Assembly: GCA_001414485.1 (NCBI GenBank)
Contig: LLEY01000024.1
Coordinates: 248,001 to 312,000, forward strand
DNA: 64,000 bases
DNA from: Calycina herbarum
Taxonomy: Eukaryota > Ascomycota > Leotiomycetes > Helotiales > Pezizellaceae
Direction: 5' to 3'
Under the pieces are notes generated by a model, which was not told where the DNA came from, did not search any database, and saw nothing but the letters and a program-made list of their open reading frames with translations. Each line of letters begins with the position of its first letter. Position 1 is the first letter of the stretch. This document shows positions 35,787-50,900 of this stretch, in pieces. A program made the position numbers and the translations under genes.

Positions 35787-37149
35787 ATGGAGAAGCTTCC
35801 GGTCGAGGTCTTGCACATCGTATGTCTGCCGCCTCCTAGCTTTGTCAAATATCCTAACCTCCTCTAGATCATCTCGAAATTCGAGTACTGCATACCCTAC
35901 GATGCTCGATTTGACCGCACCGCATCGAAATTCAAAGTCACTACTGCCCACGCCGGCCCCGTCGAATGGAAGAGCGACCTTGGATCCCTTCGCAACCTCC
36001 GATTAACCTGCCGAACACTCAGTCATCCTGCCACTCGCGCTCTTTTCAATGTTGCCACAGTTGCCTGGTATCCAGGTGACTTGGAAAAATATCCCTATCT
36101 TCGACAATCTCTTGCGAATCCAGTCAAGACACTTCAGGTTGCTTCTGGTAGTCCGGTGGCTTCTATGATCAAAAGCTTGAAAATCGAATTCTCTACCTTC
36201 TACGAGGCCCCTTCTTGGTTTGAGACACGCCACCGGCAAACAAGCTGTTTTGAAATTGCGGAAGATGACCACGAAAAGAGAGGGAACGCGCGGGTTTTGG
36301 TGGAGCAATTGAAGCAAGTTCTTGAATGTTTGCCGAGACTCGAGTCTTTAACCCTCTTGTCGGGTTCTTGGGAGGGTAGAAATGAGTCTGATGAGCTATC
36401 ATTCACCCCAGTCCTCGATTTGTCTTTAATTGATGCCTTCAATGATGCTATCTCTAAATCTTTGCGGATTCCGTCCCTGATTCATCTCGCCACGCTTCAT
36501 CTCCAGCTGCCGCTCTGTGATAATTTCTCCAACCTCTCTAAGGCTCTTCAGAGGCATGGGCAGTTATATGGTCAGTTGGTAGAGGTGTGCTTGTCCGTTG
36601 GCGATGGCACAGCACAGGATGGAATCGAGGCCATGTGGTGGGGCGACGAAGATGAGGTGTTACAAAGATACACCCCCTTCAAATCTGCGGGCGAGGCCAG
36701 GTTATCAGTCCACCTGGGCCCTATTGGATTTTGCTTGTCATTGTCGGAAATTGGAAATACTTGGAATTATTGGCTCACACTGGCAGTATTGCGATATAAT
36801 TCGTTCATGGGATTCCGTGTTTAACGGATTGAAGTCTCTTTATATCTCACGAGGAAATATTTCTGTGGAAAATATCATCAAACTTCTGTCGCCATCGGAA
36901 AATGTGGCGCTGGAGTCAGCTGCTATTAAGTCCGTGTTTCTTGAGGACGTGAATCTTTCTTCTGGTGTTTGGTCGACAGTCTTCCAACACCTGTATAGCT
37001 GTCCCGTGTTACAGTGGTTTAGTCCTCTAAACCTTTCATATACGAACTGGTCGAATTTCAACTCAATTCCAAAGGTTCGAAGAGGACACAATATACTTAG
37101 TCTACATCCTGCCGATGAGAAGAGTTGGTTCGTCTCGGAGAGAGTCTAG
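35787..37149 (+). CDS. F-box-like protein
   Basis: Exons 35787-35819 (11 codons), 35868-36656 and 36709-37149 join in phase to 420 residues. The N-terminus MEKLPVEVLHIIISKF, then SLRNLRLTCRTLSHPATRAL, is an F-box (LP-E-L-I followed by the LR-TCR-L motif), the SKP1-binding part of SCF ubiquitin ligases. The rest contains leucine-rich segments resembling degenerate LRRs (LPRLESLTLL, RIPSLIHLATLHLQL, CRKLEILGII). The second intron (52 bp, donor GTGTTA, acceptor ATCAG) is my inference to reconcile two reading frames. A simple frameshift is the alternative, which would make it a pseudogene. Confidence 0.65.
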
Positions 37150-39104
37150 TGGGATCGGCAGGAGGAGTTGACAAGTATTCCGATATTTGGGCCGAGCAAC
37201 ATATGCTCCCTAGCCATCCTGGTTCATGTCGTGGATGATGTCCTGTTGGGGATTTGCTGGGGCGAAGGCAGGGTCGGAATAACAATTTAGTACAGCTTTT
37301 GCTAATTTCATGATCGTTTTCTCGGAGGGGAAGTATGTTTGCAGTAACTGTTGGCTTCGGGTTTAATTTCGCATATGTGTTAGCATTTGCATTGCTGGGG
37401 TCATGCACTGTCTATATCTTGCATGGCAAGTACCAATATGAAAAGGGTCCAGTAATTTGAGCGAGGGGAAGGGATCAATCTACATCTTAGCAACACTAAA
37501 TACATGCATTTACAAAGTCTTTGTGTTACTCCCTCGTGATTTTAATTTTTTGATCTAATATATACTTACGTGATCACTAAAGCTCTCCGTGAGAGTGCTG
37601 TAAGTTGAGATGATATGCAGATAGTTGATAGTTTCGGTCGTTGCATTTAGCTAAGGAATACCAGATGAATAAGAATAGGGGGAGTCGTATACTGAATGAA
37701 TATACGGCCTGATTCTCGGTACATCCCATCTTCAATTGTGCGAAACTGGATAGAATAACGCATTTTGATGTGCAAAATATTCTGGGACAATTTAAGATAT
37801 TGTTCAGATGATCTGGGTTAATAATGTTAATGTTGAGAAAATGGATTCCGTGAGTGTAGCTCAAGTTGAACATTCACCAAATTCATCTATTAAGTCATAC
37901 AACTTCAGTTTTGTGGTAACGTGATTTCCCTCCTAAATTCAATCCTTGGGTTAATTCTCCGTTGAACACATTCTTTATCCACAATACCTCATTGAATTTC
38001 GTACTGCGTTTTCCTCCGGGTGGACATTGGTATCAATTTTTGCACGACATGGTCAATGCTCGGTGGGTATGGAAGGAGCTTCTCAAGTCACTCACCTTAC
38101 TTAGACACTCTATCGTAGTATTGATCGTCTCTGCAAAAACAGTTAGGTTCAGGTTATTTTAATTTGATGGTCGTCCATCAAATCTATCTACACTGTGAAA
38201 AGGATTTTTCGTGACCGACATTTCTTCCTTGAGCATTCCTAGTTTTCAACCTATAAATCCCCTTCCTTCTGAAGCAATCCCAATGTTTAATCATGCGGTG
38301 TTTGACCAAGCTCCCATCGAGATGATCTGGAAGTTCAGACCAGCCGAGAAAGGAGTGGTCGACTGCCGTCACCACCGACGTTGAAGTTTCAAGGAAGAAA
38401 CTCTACCTCGATTCAAAAATTATTGCCGCGTTTTCATCAGAATGGGGTTACGAACTACTCTCAAAACGAAACTTAATGTCGAAAAAGAAATCAGTATTGA
38501 AAACAAGCCGGTCATCCAAACATGCGGGGTCAAAAAAGGGAACCAACCTCGGAAAACAGTGTTTTCTACTTCCATTCTATCCATCAAGTACAATGGCTTG
38601 TTTGAGAAAATGGAACTCCTGTAATACTCAGCCCTATCACTTGAACAATATGAAATGCATTATCGCCAAGCTTCGTATGCATTGGAGGGTAGCTAGAGCT
38701 GCCCGTGTTTTAGACAAACCTGGTGGAACACATGAGACGCTGTACGCCCGAAGGGTACTTGGAGATTGGAAGGCATTGCGTGTTTTAGACAACAAATAAT
38801 TTTCATTCTTAGATCTCCAAGTGGGAAAACCAAAGTAGACAGTTTATGTCGCATCGAATCTGCATCTATCTGCATCTATTATCCTCAATCATAATATGTA
38901 TTTGTACCAGTAGCAGATAAACATCCAAATAATTACATAAGAAAGTCCTCCCAAACCAGGATCCGTGATACTCCCCATCACCACGCTTGCTTAAAACATG
39001 CTCTATGGAGGTTACAAATGCAACGGGGTATACATCAAAGTAAGTAAACACAGAAGCCACAATTTCAACACCACATTTTCCATCAAAATACAGACTAGAT
39101 AGAC
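37150..39104. other. Long intergenic region
   Basis: No supported gene or clear repeat. AT-rich, with short ORFs only. The right end is the 3' UTR of the HMG-box gene. Confidence 0.5.
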
Positions 39105-41316
39105 CTAGTTTCGACCAGCCATTTCAGCCTTTCCAGGCTCAAACCCTCGAACAAATTCCATAACTTCAAATGCCAATCTTCGCGATGTTCTTTCTTCCAT
39201 CTTGGTTCCTTCTGCTACTCGGACCACGATGGTGGGACAATCTTTGCGGATTTCTACTCCGAACATTTCGTCTCGAGATACGCGTTGGATGTAGATGGTG
39301 AGGTCTGGACCGATGATTCCACGCCAGAGGATGGCCATCCATTGCCAGTGGTCGACGGGTGCATATGCATCATTGATGGGAATTCTCAGCGCGAATTTAT
39401 CACTCGTGGTGAGGGAGAATCCACCTGGAACAAGCGCGAGAGGTAAAACTTTCGGTTTTACGACATCTGAAGGTTCCGAGTCGGGTTGGGGAATGGTGGT
39501 GATGTGTTTGATCATCTGTCTGGATTTATTGTGCCAACTGGCGATGTTGGAGAGGTATTCGGAGAATGGATCGGGTTCATCATCACTGCCTGTCATTCCA
39601 GTGTCGCCTGACGAGTCTGAAGTTCCTTTCGTTGGAGGGGCTGGGCCTTCCCATGCTTTGACTGCGCAGGTTTGGTCTTGTCGAAGATGTTCTTCGATGA
39701 AGGCTCCGACTTCTGCGAGAAGTTCTTGATCTGCGCCTTCCAGCGCAATCATGGCACCCCTCGTGTCAACAGCAGGACTTGTAGGACCAGGGGGTGCTAA
39801 GGGCGGAGAGATTTTTGCAAGAACTTTAATTTTGTTTACAAAGGGTATTGTCATCACCATCGCCTCCACGCTCTTTGCTTGTTCCTCACGAATCACATTT
39901 CTGGGATCGGCTCGATGGGACGACAACCCCGACGAGACAGGAAGTTGGGTTTGTAAAGGTGGTAACCGTAAAGATTCGTCGAAGGTTGCTGATTGAGGTG
40001 TGTATTGGTGTCTTGGCGGTTGGTTCATAGAAGAATGTTGGGGTGGTGGTCCCATTGTTCCTGTTGGGCGAGCCAACATTCCAGGGGGGGCTGGGAAGCG
40101 TTGTTGTCGGTAAGGCGCTGACATCGGCAACGAAGGATTGCGAGTAAATCGTGGGCCAGCAGAATAAGGAGCTGGTGATTGTGCGTAGCCGCGAGAGTGC
40201 TGCTCATTGTTGTAAACATAGGCATCCTGGTTTCCCCTTCTTCGTTTGAGGTCGGAACCAGGGCTCTGTATCCTGATGTCGTCCTCCTCCATTTCATGAT
40301 GGGTGGGAAGATGTTCGCGTTCATAAGCGCGAGGCATTCCATGATGCATTTGTTGTGGAGGCCCACGAGGAGTTTCCATTCTCTGGTTCTGCATTGGTGT
40401 CAAGTATTGTGGTCGTGAATCCTCCGTTGTACGAGAAGGTGTAAAGGGGGGCTGAAGACGGTCTGGGTGAGCACTGTTTAGTCCACCACTAAATGGACTC
40501 ATAAGAGTACCAGGCGTTGAGATATATTTGCCGTTGCACTTCGGGCAGCGGACTTGGTCTTCAGTAGCTGAGGATATCGGTCGCGCGCCGTTTCCTTTGG
40601 CAGAACGTCGAGGTTGATATCGGTAACCCGGGTACTGTCGTTGATGTCGTGATTTTTCTTCCTGTTTGTCACAAAGTCAGTCCGTACCTTTCGACGCATC
40701 ATCTTGCCCTACATCTGCAAGTTTTTTCCATTCAGACTTCACTTCAGGAGGCTGGTCTCGCCACTGTTCGCCGATTATTTTCGATATCTCAGGGTTTGCA
40801 AGGCCAGGGTTTTGGGCTACGACTTGGGATTGATAATGCTGCCGGTAAAGGATGAAGGCTACAAAGAAGCATTAGCTTGCGACTCGGTGAAAGGTTTCTT
40901 TGGGATAAATATAAAGAGAAGCATCCTCTTCTGGCGTAACAAAACAGCCAATCACAATGCAGGATTTCAATAAGAAAAGTGTTGAGTATCGACGCACCGT
41001 TTCGTGGCCTCGGAATCTTGGGATCTGGTTGACAAAGGCACACCTGCGTTGGATCTGCTGTCTGTGGGGTCGGAGTACTTGCGCTATCCAAGTCCAAACC
41101 TTCTGTCCTCGGATGCTTGTTCGCACTGTCAATGTCAAGAGAAGCTGCTCTCTTTCTCGCTAAACGAGTTCGCGGAGAACTGGGGGGAAGGTGTTCTACA
41201 CTCCTCGCCGGAAGTGCTGTTCGTCCAGATCCACGTCGACTTGAATCTGGAGGGTTGTTCACTTGCGACCGAGCAAGTGCCAGCGGTGCTCGACCCACTT
41301 CAATTGCCTCTTGCAT
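39105..41316 (-). CDS. HMG-box (MATA_HMG-type) transcription factor
   Basis: Exons 40998-41316, 40713-40858 and 39105-40661 join in phase to 673 residues. The HMG box lies at about 95-175: IPRPRNAFILYRQHYQSQ, then NPEISKIIGEQWRDQPPEVK, then the basic tail HQRQYPGYRYQPRR. This is the mating-type-like HMG fold that binds and bends the DNA minor groove. A Cys pair (RCPKCNGKYI) follows. A long Pro/Gln/Ser-rich region and a conserved-looking C-terminal domain (WMAILWRGIIGPDLTIYIQR) complete it. The family includes regulators of sexual development; the ortholog was not assigned. Both introns lie within the box. Confidence 0.87.
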
Positions 41317-41871
41317 GGTATCGGTTTGTACTCCTGTTCCTGGATGGGGTGACTAGGTGAGAGAGGTTGGAGGAGTCTCTGGCGTAATAGAGACAGTAAT
41401 GGCAACGGAGGTAATAAATTGGAGCAGGAAGAAAAGAAGAATGGCCCTCTTGTTGTTGAGGCGATTCTTTGTGCAGGCCCATTGATGGGGGAGGAAAACA
41501 ATGATCTTGCCAGTCAATCACCCTGTCAGGGGCTCGTTGGGCCATCATTGCAGCTGTGATGTCTTTGTCTCGGGAGGCCGTAGACCTCCAACGCCAACTT
41601 TCTTTGTACCAAACGTTTCCGGTATTAATAAGGGGAAGCATATGTAGGAGAGCCTGGGGCTGACTAACCCCGAAGAGAAAAAAAGCGTTTGGAATGCAGC
41701 GGCGCAAACAGACTGTATTATTCTCTCTCTATTTTCTGGTCCCAGCCAAACAGACTGTCTCAACCTCCAACTCCCATACCTGCCAACCTCGACGCCTCCC
41801 GAAATGTGACGAAAGCTTTTGTAAGACCCTAAAATTACAACAAGTTGAGAGAGAAATATATTCTGTCCGTT
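41317..41871. other. Intergenic: HMG gene promoter and RVB1 3' side
   Basis: No gene seen. It should hold the promoter of the HMG-box gene and the 3' UTR of the RVB1 gene; both are on the minus strand. Confidence 0.5.
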
Positions 41872-43359
<1,488 letters not shown>

Positions 43360-44559
43360 AATTTTGAGGGAGGGTATCAGGTGAGGGGTGTGTGATAGCT
43401 TGAATTTTTGGGATGTAACAAATTATTTTGAGAGATGGCAGATAAATTGCGTCGAGGCTGGCACGGTCAATTGGAAGATGTGATGGGGAGCTCGCGACAG
43501 ATAAATTCGCGGCAAAACCTTGTTGCGATAGCTGCTGACAGTAAAAGCGGCGGTGAATACTTCAATCCGTTGTTCCAATTTATAATGTTGACCCAGGTGC
43601 TTTAGAACAATATTAAATATATTCGGGGTAATACTACATTGTCCTAGAAAGTTGGAACAACGACCTACTACCTACCGCTTTTGTCTAAAATATCTAGACC
43701 AAATACTTATGTAAATCCTTAAACCAAATGCTAGTTTTACATTTCAAAAGCGAAAATACATCACCAAAGTTATCTTGGCCAACCAACCCATCAATTTAAT
43801 TATGCATCCAAAAATCAGAGGAACGAAAACTCAAGACGGAAATTTTGATTTCATTAACTATTTCTCGCTACTATCGTACACACTAGGAAAATCCTTTTTG
43901 GCATCAAATATAGATCCTAAACCGCTCAACGTAACCTATCAGGTGAGTGCAAGGTCAAATTATCAGCGAAGCATTGATATTAAAGCAGCAAAGTCAAGTA
44001 TCATCGCTAGCGCTAGCAACACGATCGCGAATCCAGAAGATCCTTCTTGAAAATACGTCCTCGGAGTGGGCAACGAAAGCAATAAACTCAAAGTCTCAGA
44101 CGCGCGACGGTCAAGTCAAATTTTCATGCAAGACGGAGCCCATTTGAAGCCCAATACCCGTAGCAAACCCACGGAGAGACTTGCCCAGAAATGATCAAAC
44201 GTTTGATAGTGGCTGCACGCATGTATAGTCATGATTTACCGAATGCGATGTGTCATGTCAGGTATGGTCAAATCAGTACAGTTCATCGCCTAGCAGTTCC
44301 CAAATGTAAGTGTCGTTCACGCACGTCAGATCGTTGTCGGCAGCATCGAATTAAAATAGATCTCTAGAGGAAGTCTCGCCTGAGAAAGTTGAGTATGAAA
44401 GATGGATGAGCAAGCAAGAAAGTCGTCATCAAGTGCATGGTGGCATGTCATATCGATCCATCGTCGAAGTTCATGGTCTCAATACAGTCAGGCGAATCAT
44501 GCATGCGATCAAGGGGTATCTCGGCTATCCAGAATGATCCAGAAGTAGGTGGGCGTCAC
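43360..44559. other. Intergenic: RVB1 promoter and KH gene 3' side
   Basis: 1.2 kb without a convincing gene. The part next to 43359 is the RVB1 promoter. Confidence 0.5.
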
Positions 44560-46402
44560 TTATGAGGTTCCAGGAGGTTTTGTTAAGTCGGACTGCGGTT
44601 GTCCACCTTGTTGTGCTGCCACAGCTTGATACCAAAGAGCGACATATGCCTGGTACCCACCATCTAATAGAAATTAGCATCAAGAACATGAAAGTGTGGG
44701 AAATATGGTGCTTACAAGCTGCATAAGGATCTTCCGCACCGGGGGGGGCACTCTGGGGTTCCGATTGTGGTTGGGCATATGATTGAGCATAACCTCTATC
44801 ACGTTGATCATTCTGAGCAGGGCGAGCTCGTCCAGCTCCGCCGCCGCCGCCGCCACCGTTCTTTTGGGCCTATGAGTTATTTAGCAAATGGCCAGACTCG
44901 GGAAGAATAATAAACTTACAACGGCATCAACCTTGTCTTCGATGGCACGCTTTGCTGCGTTGATGGCATCTCGGGACCCAACGAGGCCAATCTCGCGTTC
45001 TACCTCTCCAGGGCCGGATGAAGGCGAAACGTTAATTTTGCAGTTCGTGGTGTTTTGCATTTCTTTGATCGTCTCGCCTCCCTTCCCGATGATCATTCCG
45101 ACAGCTTCTGAAGGTACAAAAATTGAATCGTTGATTTTGTCCCCACCTCCTGCATTGCCATAGTTGCCGCCACCAAAGTTCGATTCTCTGGCAGGTTCTC
45201 TCTTAGCTGGTGCACGCTCTTTGTCTGTGGTTCCCTTGCTGTCACTCTCAACGATTTCCATGATTAAGTCCTTGGCTCGAGCTGCTGCCTCACGACTTCC
45301 AATCAAATTTACAGGTCTCAGTCCATTGACGCTCTTCTGCTCACCGACAATGTTGACATGGCAGCCACTTCTTTCTTGCAAATCTCGAATAGTTTCTCCA
45401 CCGCGACCAATGATAAGACCAACTGTTCTATCAGGAACCATGATTTGCATACTGTCCTCGCCATCTCGCAATGCAGGCTGGTGGGCAGACCGGGCAGCGG
45501 AAGCAGGGCCAGCATCACGAGTAGGACGATCCACCGCTACACGAGCATTCCCTGCCATACCACTGTCATCAATGATACGGTTGATTTCAGCTTTAGCATC
45601 AGCACGTCGAGCGCGAGGACCTGTAATCTTGCATTGTCTAAAAGGACCTGTCACGTCAGGACCAGTGATGAATTGTACCCTACAACCAGTCTCTGACTCA
45701 ACACGCCGAAGGTTCTCGCCCTGTCTGCCGATGATCAAGCCAACTAGATTCGATTCGATAGTAAGGGATTCTTCGCTCTCATCCCCGCCCCGCGCTGGAG
45801 ATCGCTCGCGTTGATAGTTGGCGCCAGCTTGGGTTGGTGAGAACGCGCCAGCTGGTCCTCGGCCTCTCAGGCCAGGAGAGAAGGAACGTTCACGATATTC
45901 TCGAGTTGGTGGTGCTCGATCGCCTCGACGCTCATCGCGGTATGGGTTGACGTTGTCACGGAAGGCATCTCGTCGCGCAGGTGGCGGAGAGCGTGATCGC
46001 GATCGTGAGATTCTATAGGGTCGTCCTCCAGATGCGCGAGTATCTTGGCCGTAAGAAGGCGGACGGTTGTATACACCCTTTTCTTCTGCGATCGCCTTTG
46101 CTTTGGCAATGGCTTCGTTGAGACTGACAGTTCCCGAGTTGACTGGTTTGATGTTGCTGAGGTCTACGCTGCCCGAGTTCGTGGGTTGGGGTAATGGGTA
46201 GTTTCCAGCGCCGCCGGCATAAGGATTCTGCTGCTGGGGGGGCTGTTGTGGTTGTTGGTAAGCCTGCTGGTTTTGAGGTGCGGTATTTGGACGTTGCGCA
46301 GCTACATTCGTGTGAGCATTCGGCCAAAAAGGATGCGCTGAAAGAGTCTTTACCTAGTGCAGCCAAAATGGAGCTGATGCTTGCTTGTTGTTGATCGGCC
46401 AT
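44560..46402 (-). CDS. Triple KH-domain RNA-binding protein (FUBP-like)
   Basis: Exons 46354-46402, 44920-46301, 44716-44869 and 44560-44663 join in phase to 562 residues. After a Gln/Pro-rich start and an Arg/Ser-rich stretch (RISRSRSRSPPPARR) come three KH domains with intact GxxG loops: GLIIGRQGENL, GLIIGRGGETI and GMIIGKGGETI. The C-terminus has a Gly run coded by CGC-type repeats and a Tyr-rich motif, YGGYQAYVALWYQAVAAQQ. Tandem KH domains bind single-stranded RNA or DNA. The layout resembles FUBP/KSRP-type proteins and fungal relatives involved in mRNA fate or splicing. Confidence 0.9.
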
Positions 46403-47963
46403 CTTGCGCAAAGGTCTGGCACACCAGATAAGATATGAGATGTTGGGGACTGCGGATGTCAGAAGTCAAGGTCGAGGTCGAGTTGTAGAACGAATCCTCC
46501 TCTGGTGGTGTTTAAGTTTGATTGTCCTCTAAGAAAATGCGTTAACGCCAAGGCCGGCTATATCTATGCCGCATTGGGAATCGGTCGCTAGGAGAGAAAC
46601 AGACCTCACCTCTCCACCCCCAAACCAAACATCCCAAACACCTACTCAACAACCTTACCATTACGAGCTGGCCTGCACAACTGGACAAGCTTCTTGGAGC
46701 CTACAGCCAATAACCAATTTTCTCCTTCGTTGCGACTTCTCATACTCCAGGTTCGGAATCTGAACATGACTTTAGTTTGATCTATGTCTGCATATGTTTG
46801 TCTAGGTACCCAACCCACCATTGGTCATTGTTGGGTGGGAGAGAAAGAGAACAAGTGTCTCTCTCTTTGCATACTTGGTCAGCTTTCATTTAGGAAGAAG
46901 GATATCCAAACGTGGCTAAGTAACAATGTCTAAAGCCCCCCCCCCCCCCAGTATTCAGTGGGTGATTCCCAACTAACTACCAAACAGTTCCTCACCATGA
47001 TGTGCTAGAGGTTGTTCTTGATACTGCGTGCACGACACCCCCAAGTAAATTGAGGCGGTCCTTTCTCACATAAAATGGCCCATCTTAAGTAGCTAGATCA
47101 ATAATTCCCCTGGATATTCAGCCCACCAATCTTTGGCTTGTTTCCCCCATACTACACTACACCAGCCTCAACATCCACCTCTCCAGTAACTAACTGTAGA
47201 CCACTATGTTCTGTTTGATGCAGAGAAGCTGGCATACAGTTCCATGGGTAGGGTAATTGGATGGAGGGCTAGTTGTAAGTATGGCTTCCAAAGCCAGAAA
47301 ACCGCCCTCTGGTGCTGCCACTGTGGTAGCTGTGTCCAGTTTCTCCTGCCTGCTTTCCAACAACAGTAGCCTTCCTTGCCTTGCCTTGCCTTGCCTTGCT
47401 TCTGGCATGGACTTCTGGTAGTTGTGAGCAGTCTAGAATGCTGCAGACAGCAAGTGTAGTGGGCAGTTGTCAGGTTTGCAGCAAGATGGCTACTTGCAGG
47501 AGAGCGGTCAAAGTCTCTCTGGTTCTGCCTATTTTCTAGAACAGCAAGGCTGACATCCTGGACCCCAATGCAGAATTTGTCTTAGTTGCTCTGTGCAAAT
47601 CCCCATTTCTTCAAGTCAAGACCCCTCGCTGCACCCAAGAAACAGATATGTGGTGAATAGGAGAGACAGGGGGGGTTTTCACTAGCTCCTCCACTAGTGG
47701 CATGGTAAGTTGGTAAGCTGGTAAGTAGGCCTCCAAGCTGCATGTATCAATGTGGCCAAATCCTTGAGTTCAGTCCTGGTGGCAAGGCATAAATTTGCCG
47801 GTCCTCGCGTCGCATCACCACTTTTTCCTTCTGGCTGCATAGAAGGGAGACAATACCACCACCGCACCTCCACCTCCATCTCCACCTCCACCAACCACCA
47901 CAACTATTTGGAAAGGGGCCATTACAAAGGTGGTGCGTGTCACCAAAGCGCGTTTATATCTTC
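46403..47963. promoter_or_regulatory. Divergent intergenic region with simple repeats
   Basis: 1.56 kb between the KH gene and the large plus-strand gene. It contains a C14 tract (46936-46949) and a CCTTG repeat (about 47374-47399). No gene supported; both promoters must lie here. Confidence 0.5.
47374..47399 (+). repeat. CCTTG microsatellite
   Basis: Five tandem CCTTG units in the upstream region of the large gene. Confidence 0.9.
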
Positions 47964-50900
47964 ATGGAGGTAAGCAAGCCTTCTACCTATCCTACCTATT
48001 CTATCATCATTCGCAACGCTGCGCGTTGGTATGGGGGGCGCTGCGGTCCCTGCTCCCGACAGCCAGCCTTGTTGGGTGCTGGCTGCCACGGACGAACCCA
48101 TCAACACCAATTCAATATTTGTTGCGAACAATTGAATTCCATTTTCAGCCTCGGACGTGTCCCCTTTATCTAATTCTTCCAGGGCACTCAAGACATCGGC
48201 GGTTTTCGAGGCGACAACTCTCTCGCGGCCTCCAAAGCTCCTTCCCAAAGTATCCCGGAGGGAGAGCTTCTTCTCGACCACGAGCTCCTTCCTTTGCAAA
48301 CCCCACCTAGCAATCTGGATTCGATTGACGGAAACGGCGGAGAGGACAAACACGAGTCGCCGCCCTCATCAGAAGCAAACACAAACACACCTATCCTCAC
48401 CCGTCCAACGCGTCGCCGTTTTCTTCGATCCGCTGAGTCGGTTGCCAGTTCAGCTTCGACTTCAGACTCGGATTCGTGGAACGTTCAAGAGAATCGCCTG
48501 TCAACGTGAGTACTTGCTCCGGCCCTCCCCCGACAAGCGCTTTTTTTCTCTGACCATGCCCACCCGACGGCGGAACACCTTTGCTGTTCAAGGACCCGAG
48601 GGCTAACGATTTTTCTATAGTCTCGAGACCTCTGCTGAGGACTCTTCGATAACCGACATTATCACCGGTAAGAATTCCGATATTACCCAATTTTCGACCG
48701 ATTGTGGCCCAGGCGTCGAACTTCGTCAAACAACAGAGTACATACACATACTTGTTGATTCCATCCTCTACTCCATACCCATCGTAATTTCGCGACAAGC
48801 GCATCGAACTGACCTCGTCACAGTCGATCCTCTTGAAGACGAGCAGACCGCCGATGTTGTGACCGGAACTCATACTCTACGAAACTTTCTTCCTTTTGTC
48901 AACCTGGACTCTGGGCTCTTGCATCACGGGGGCTTACGAAAATTACTTGACCCTCAGGGAAACATGGATCCAAGAGCCCACGGAGTTCTTTCTACCTTTA
49001 ATCATGACCACGGTATACTATCTTTGAAGTCAGGCCAGAGGGGAACGGACTCACGATCATGGACCGTTGTAAGTGAATGGTCACTTCTATTCGAAGCTCT
49101 CCAAGCTAACAAACATAAGGGATTTGACGTAGGAATTTTCGCCCGATCCGTCCGTAACTTTCCTGCTTCGAAGGCAATCCATTGTCCATATAAGCTCCGT
49201 GGTACATACCACGAGTACGATGCCTATGGCAAAGACGCACATCAATGGAACAGACGACGCGAGGTCGTGGATCAAATTTTATGTAAGTTTGATTCCTTCG
49301 CGGGATTTTATAGTGCTGACCGCATATAGCTATCTTCAAGCGTGACTCTCACGAAGCTCCTGCCGCACCAGATTTTGAACGTATTGCCGATGCTTTCTTT
49401 AACGGAAGAGAGGTACCTGCAGAGTTTGAGGAATGTGAGGTCGACAATACGAATCCGAGTGGAACGAAAGCATACGACATTAACTATAAAGTTGGAGAAT
49501 ATACAGAGATATTGAACATGGATCTCTGCGAAGAAAAGGAGTTGTTTTTCTTTCTCCAGGATTGTGCGATGGCAAACAATCTAGAGTTGATACACCTGCA
49601 AAAGAGCACGGCTCCTATTTCGGCATTATCGGGAGTCGAAGGCTCAGTCAAGGTTTACCGAGATGATGAGCACAAGAAGTATTCGAACCTTATTGCCCAA
49701 GCCGGGAACAATGACATTGTACCAGGTAATCCAGCGGCTTCCGGTTACACCGTCATCGCCATTGTCTACCCTAACATTCAGCTAAGAAATTCATTAGGAC
49801 CGTCAAACCTTGATGCGACTGCAAGTACCCAGAACCCTCTAACCGAGGAGGAATTGAATGAACTGGCGGCTAGTGTTCCACAACCACCCACCGAGGCGCG
49901 AAAGCCCAAAAAGAAGAAAACCGTCAAGAAAAACAAGAAGGCTCATCAACAGGCAGTGGAACCTGCTGAAACCCCAGCGGATGACCAATCACCTGAGCAA
50001 GACGACGAGCCACTCGCGGATGCACTTCTCACGGAAATTGAGTCGGAACCTAAAGAAGCTGAGACGGAAGCTTTGAAAGTCACCAAAGAATCCAAATTTT
50101 CCCCAAAGCAGATTGTTAAGAGTTCTGATTTAGCTTCTGGTAAATCATTTGCCCTTCATGGGGTGGGCAGTGCCGCGAAGGATGGAAACGGAGAGAGCGG
50201 ATGGGAGACTGTAAAACCAAGATTACCCAACAAACATCGAGGTGCTTCGGCCCAAGTTCATCACCGCCCTGGTATTTCACAAACATATGCTCCTCGTACG
50301 CCCTCGTTACAAGTCAGTTCTGGAAGTCCCTCATCACAACCCCCTTTTCGAGTTTTAGCACCACAACATATTCCTCGAGGGCCCGCAGCACAGTTCCACC
50401 ACCAAGGTCAAAGAGCAATGGCTAGTGGAGAGAGGAGGAATCAGGTAGGAGCCGTTTCCCTTCAAGTAAGCTATTTTCCACGCACTTTTTTCATCTACTA
50501 ACGTTGCCCTAGAACAAAGCCGCTGCTCCTTCAGCAGCAGCCCAGGCTATGCAATCTGTCCCAGGTTCGAAGAATCCACAAACACCCAACAAGAACCAAA
50601 AGACGAACCCCGGTCCAGTGGTAACGAATGCTGGTGCAGGTGCTAAGCGAGTCCCGACATCCTCCTCACGAATCTTTGACCCCAGCGAATATCCGGCTAT
50701 GCCTTCAAAGATTCAAGCCTCAAATATAGAGGCACGTGCGAACAACCCAATCGCAATCTCCGAAGTCGCTCAAAGCTTAGAACAAGAGCTACCGGAAGAT
50801 ACCATTAATGCTTCCAAGCCTTTGACTCCCGACTCGCGTCTCGATTCGAGCACTTCCATCGGCTCCGAACAGAGCTTCGAAGTAAAGCAACCACCCCCAG

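Noticed and set aside
43775..44147. Two plus-strand ORFs between RVB1 and the KH gene
   Set aside because: The first lacks an ATG start and neither has coding character or splice-linked neighbours.
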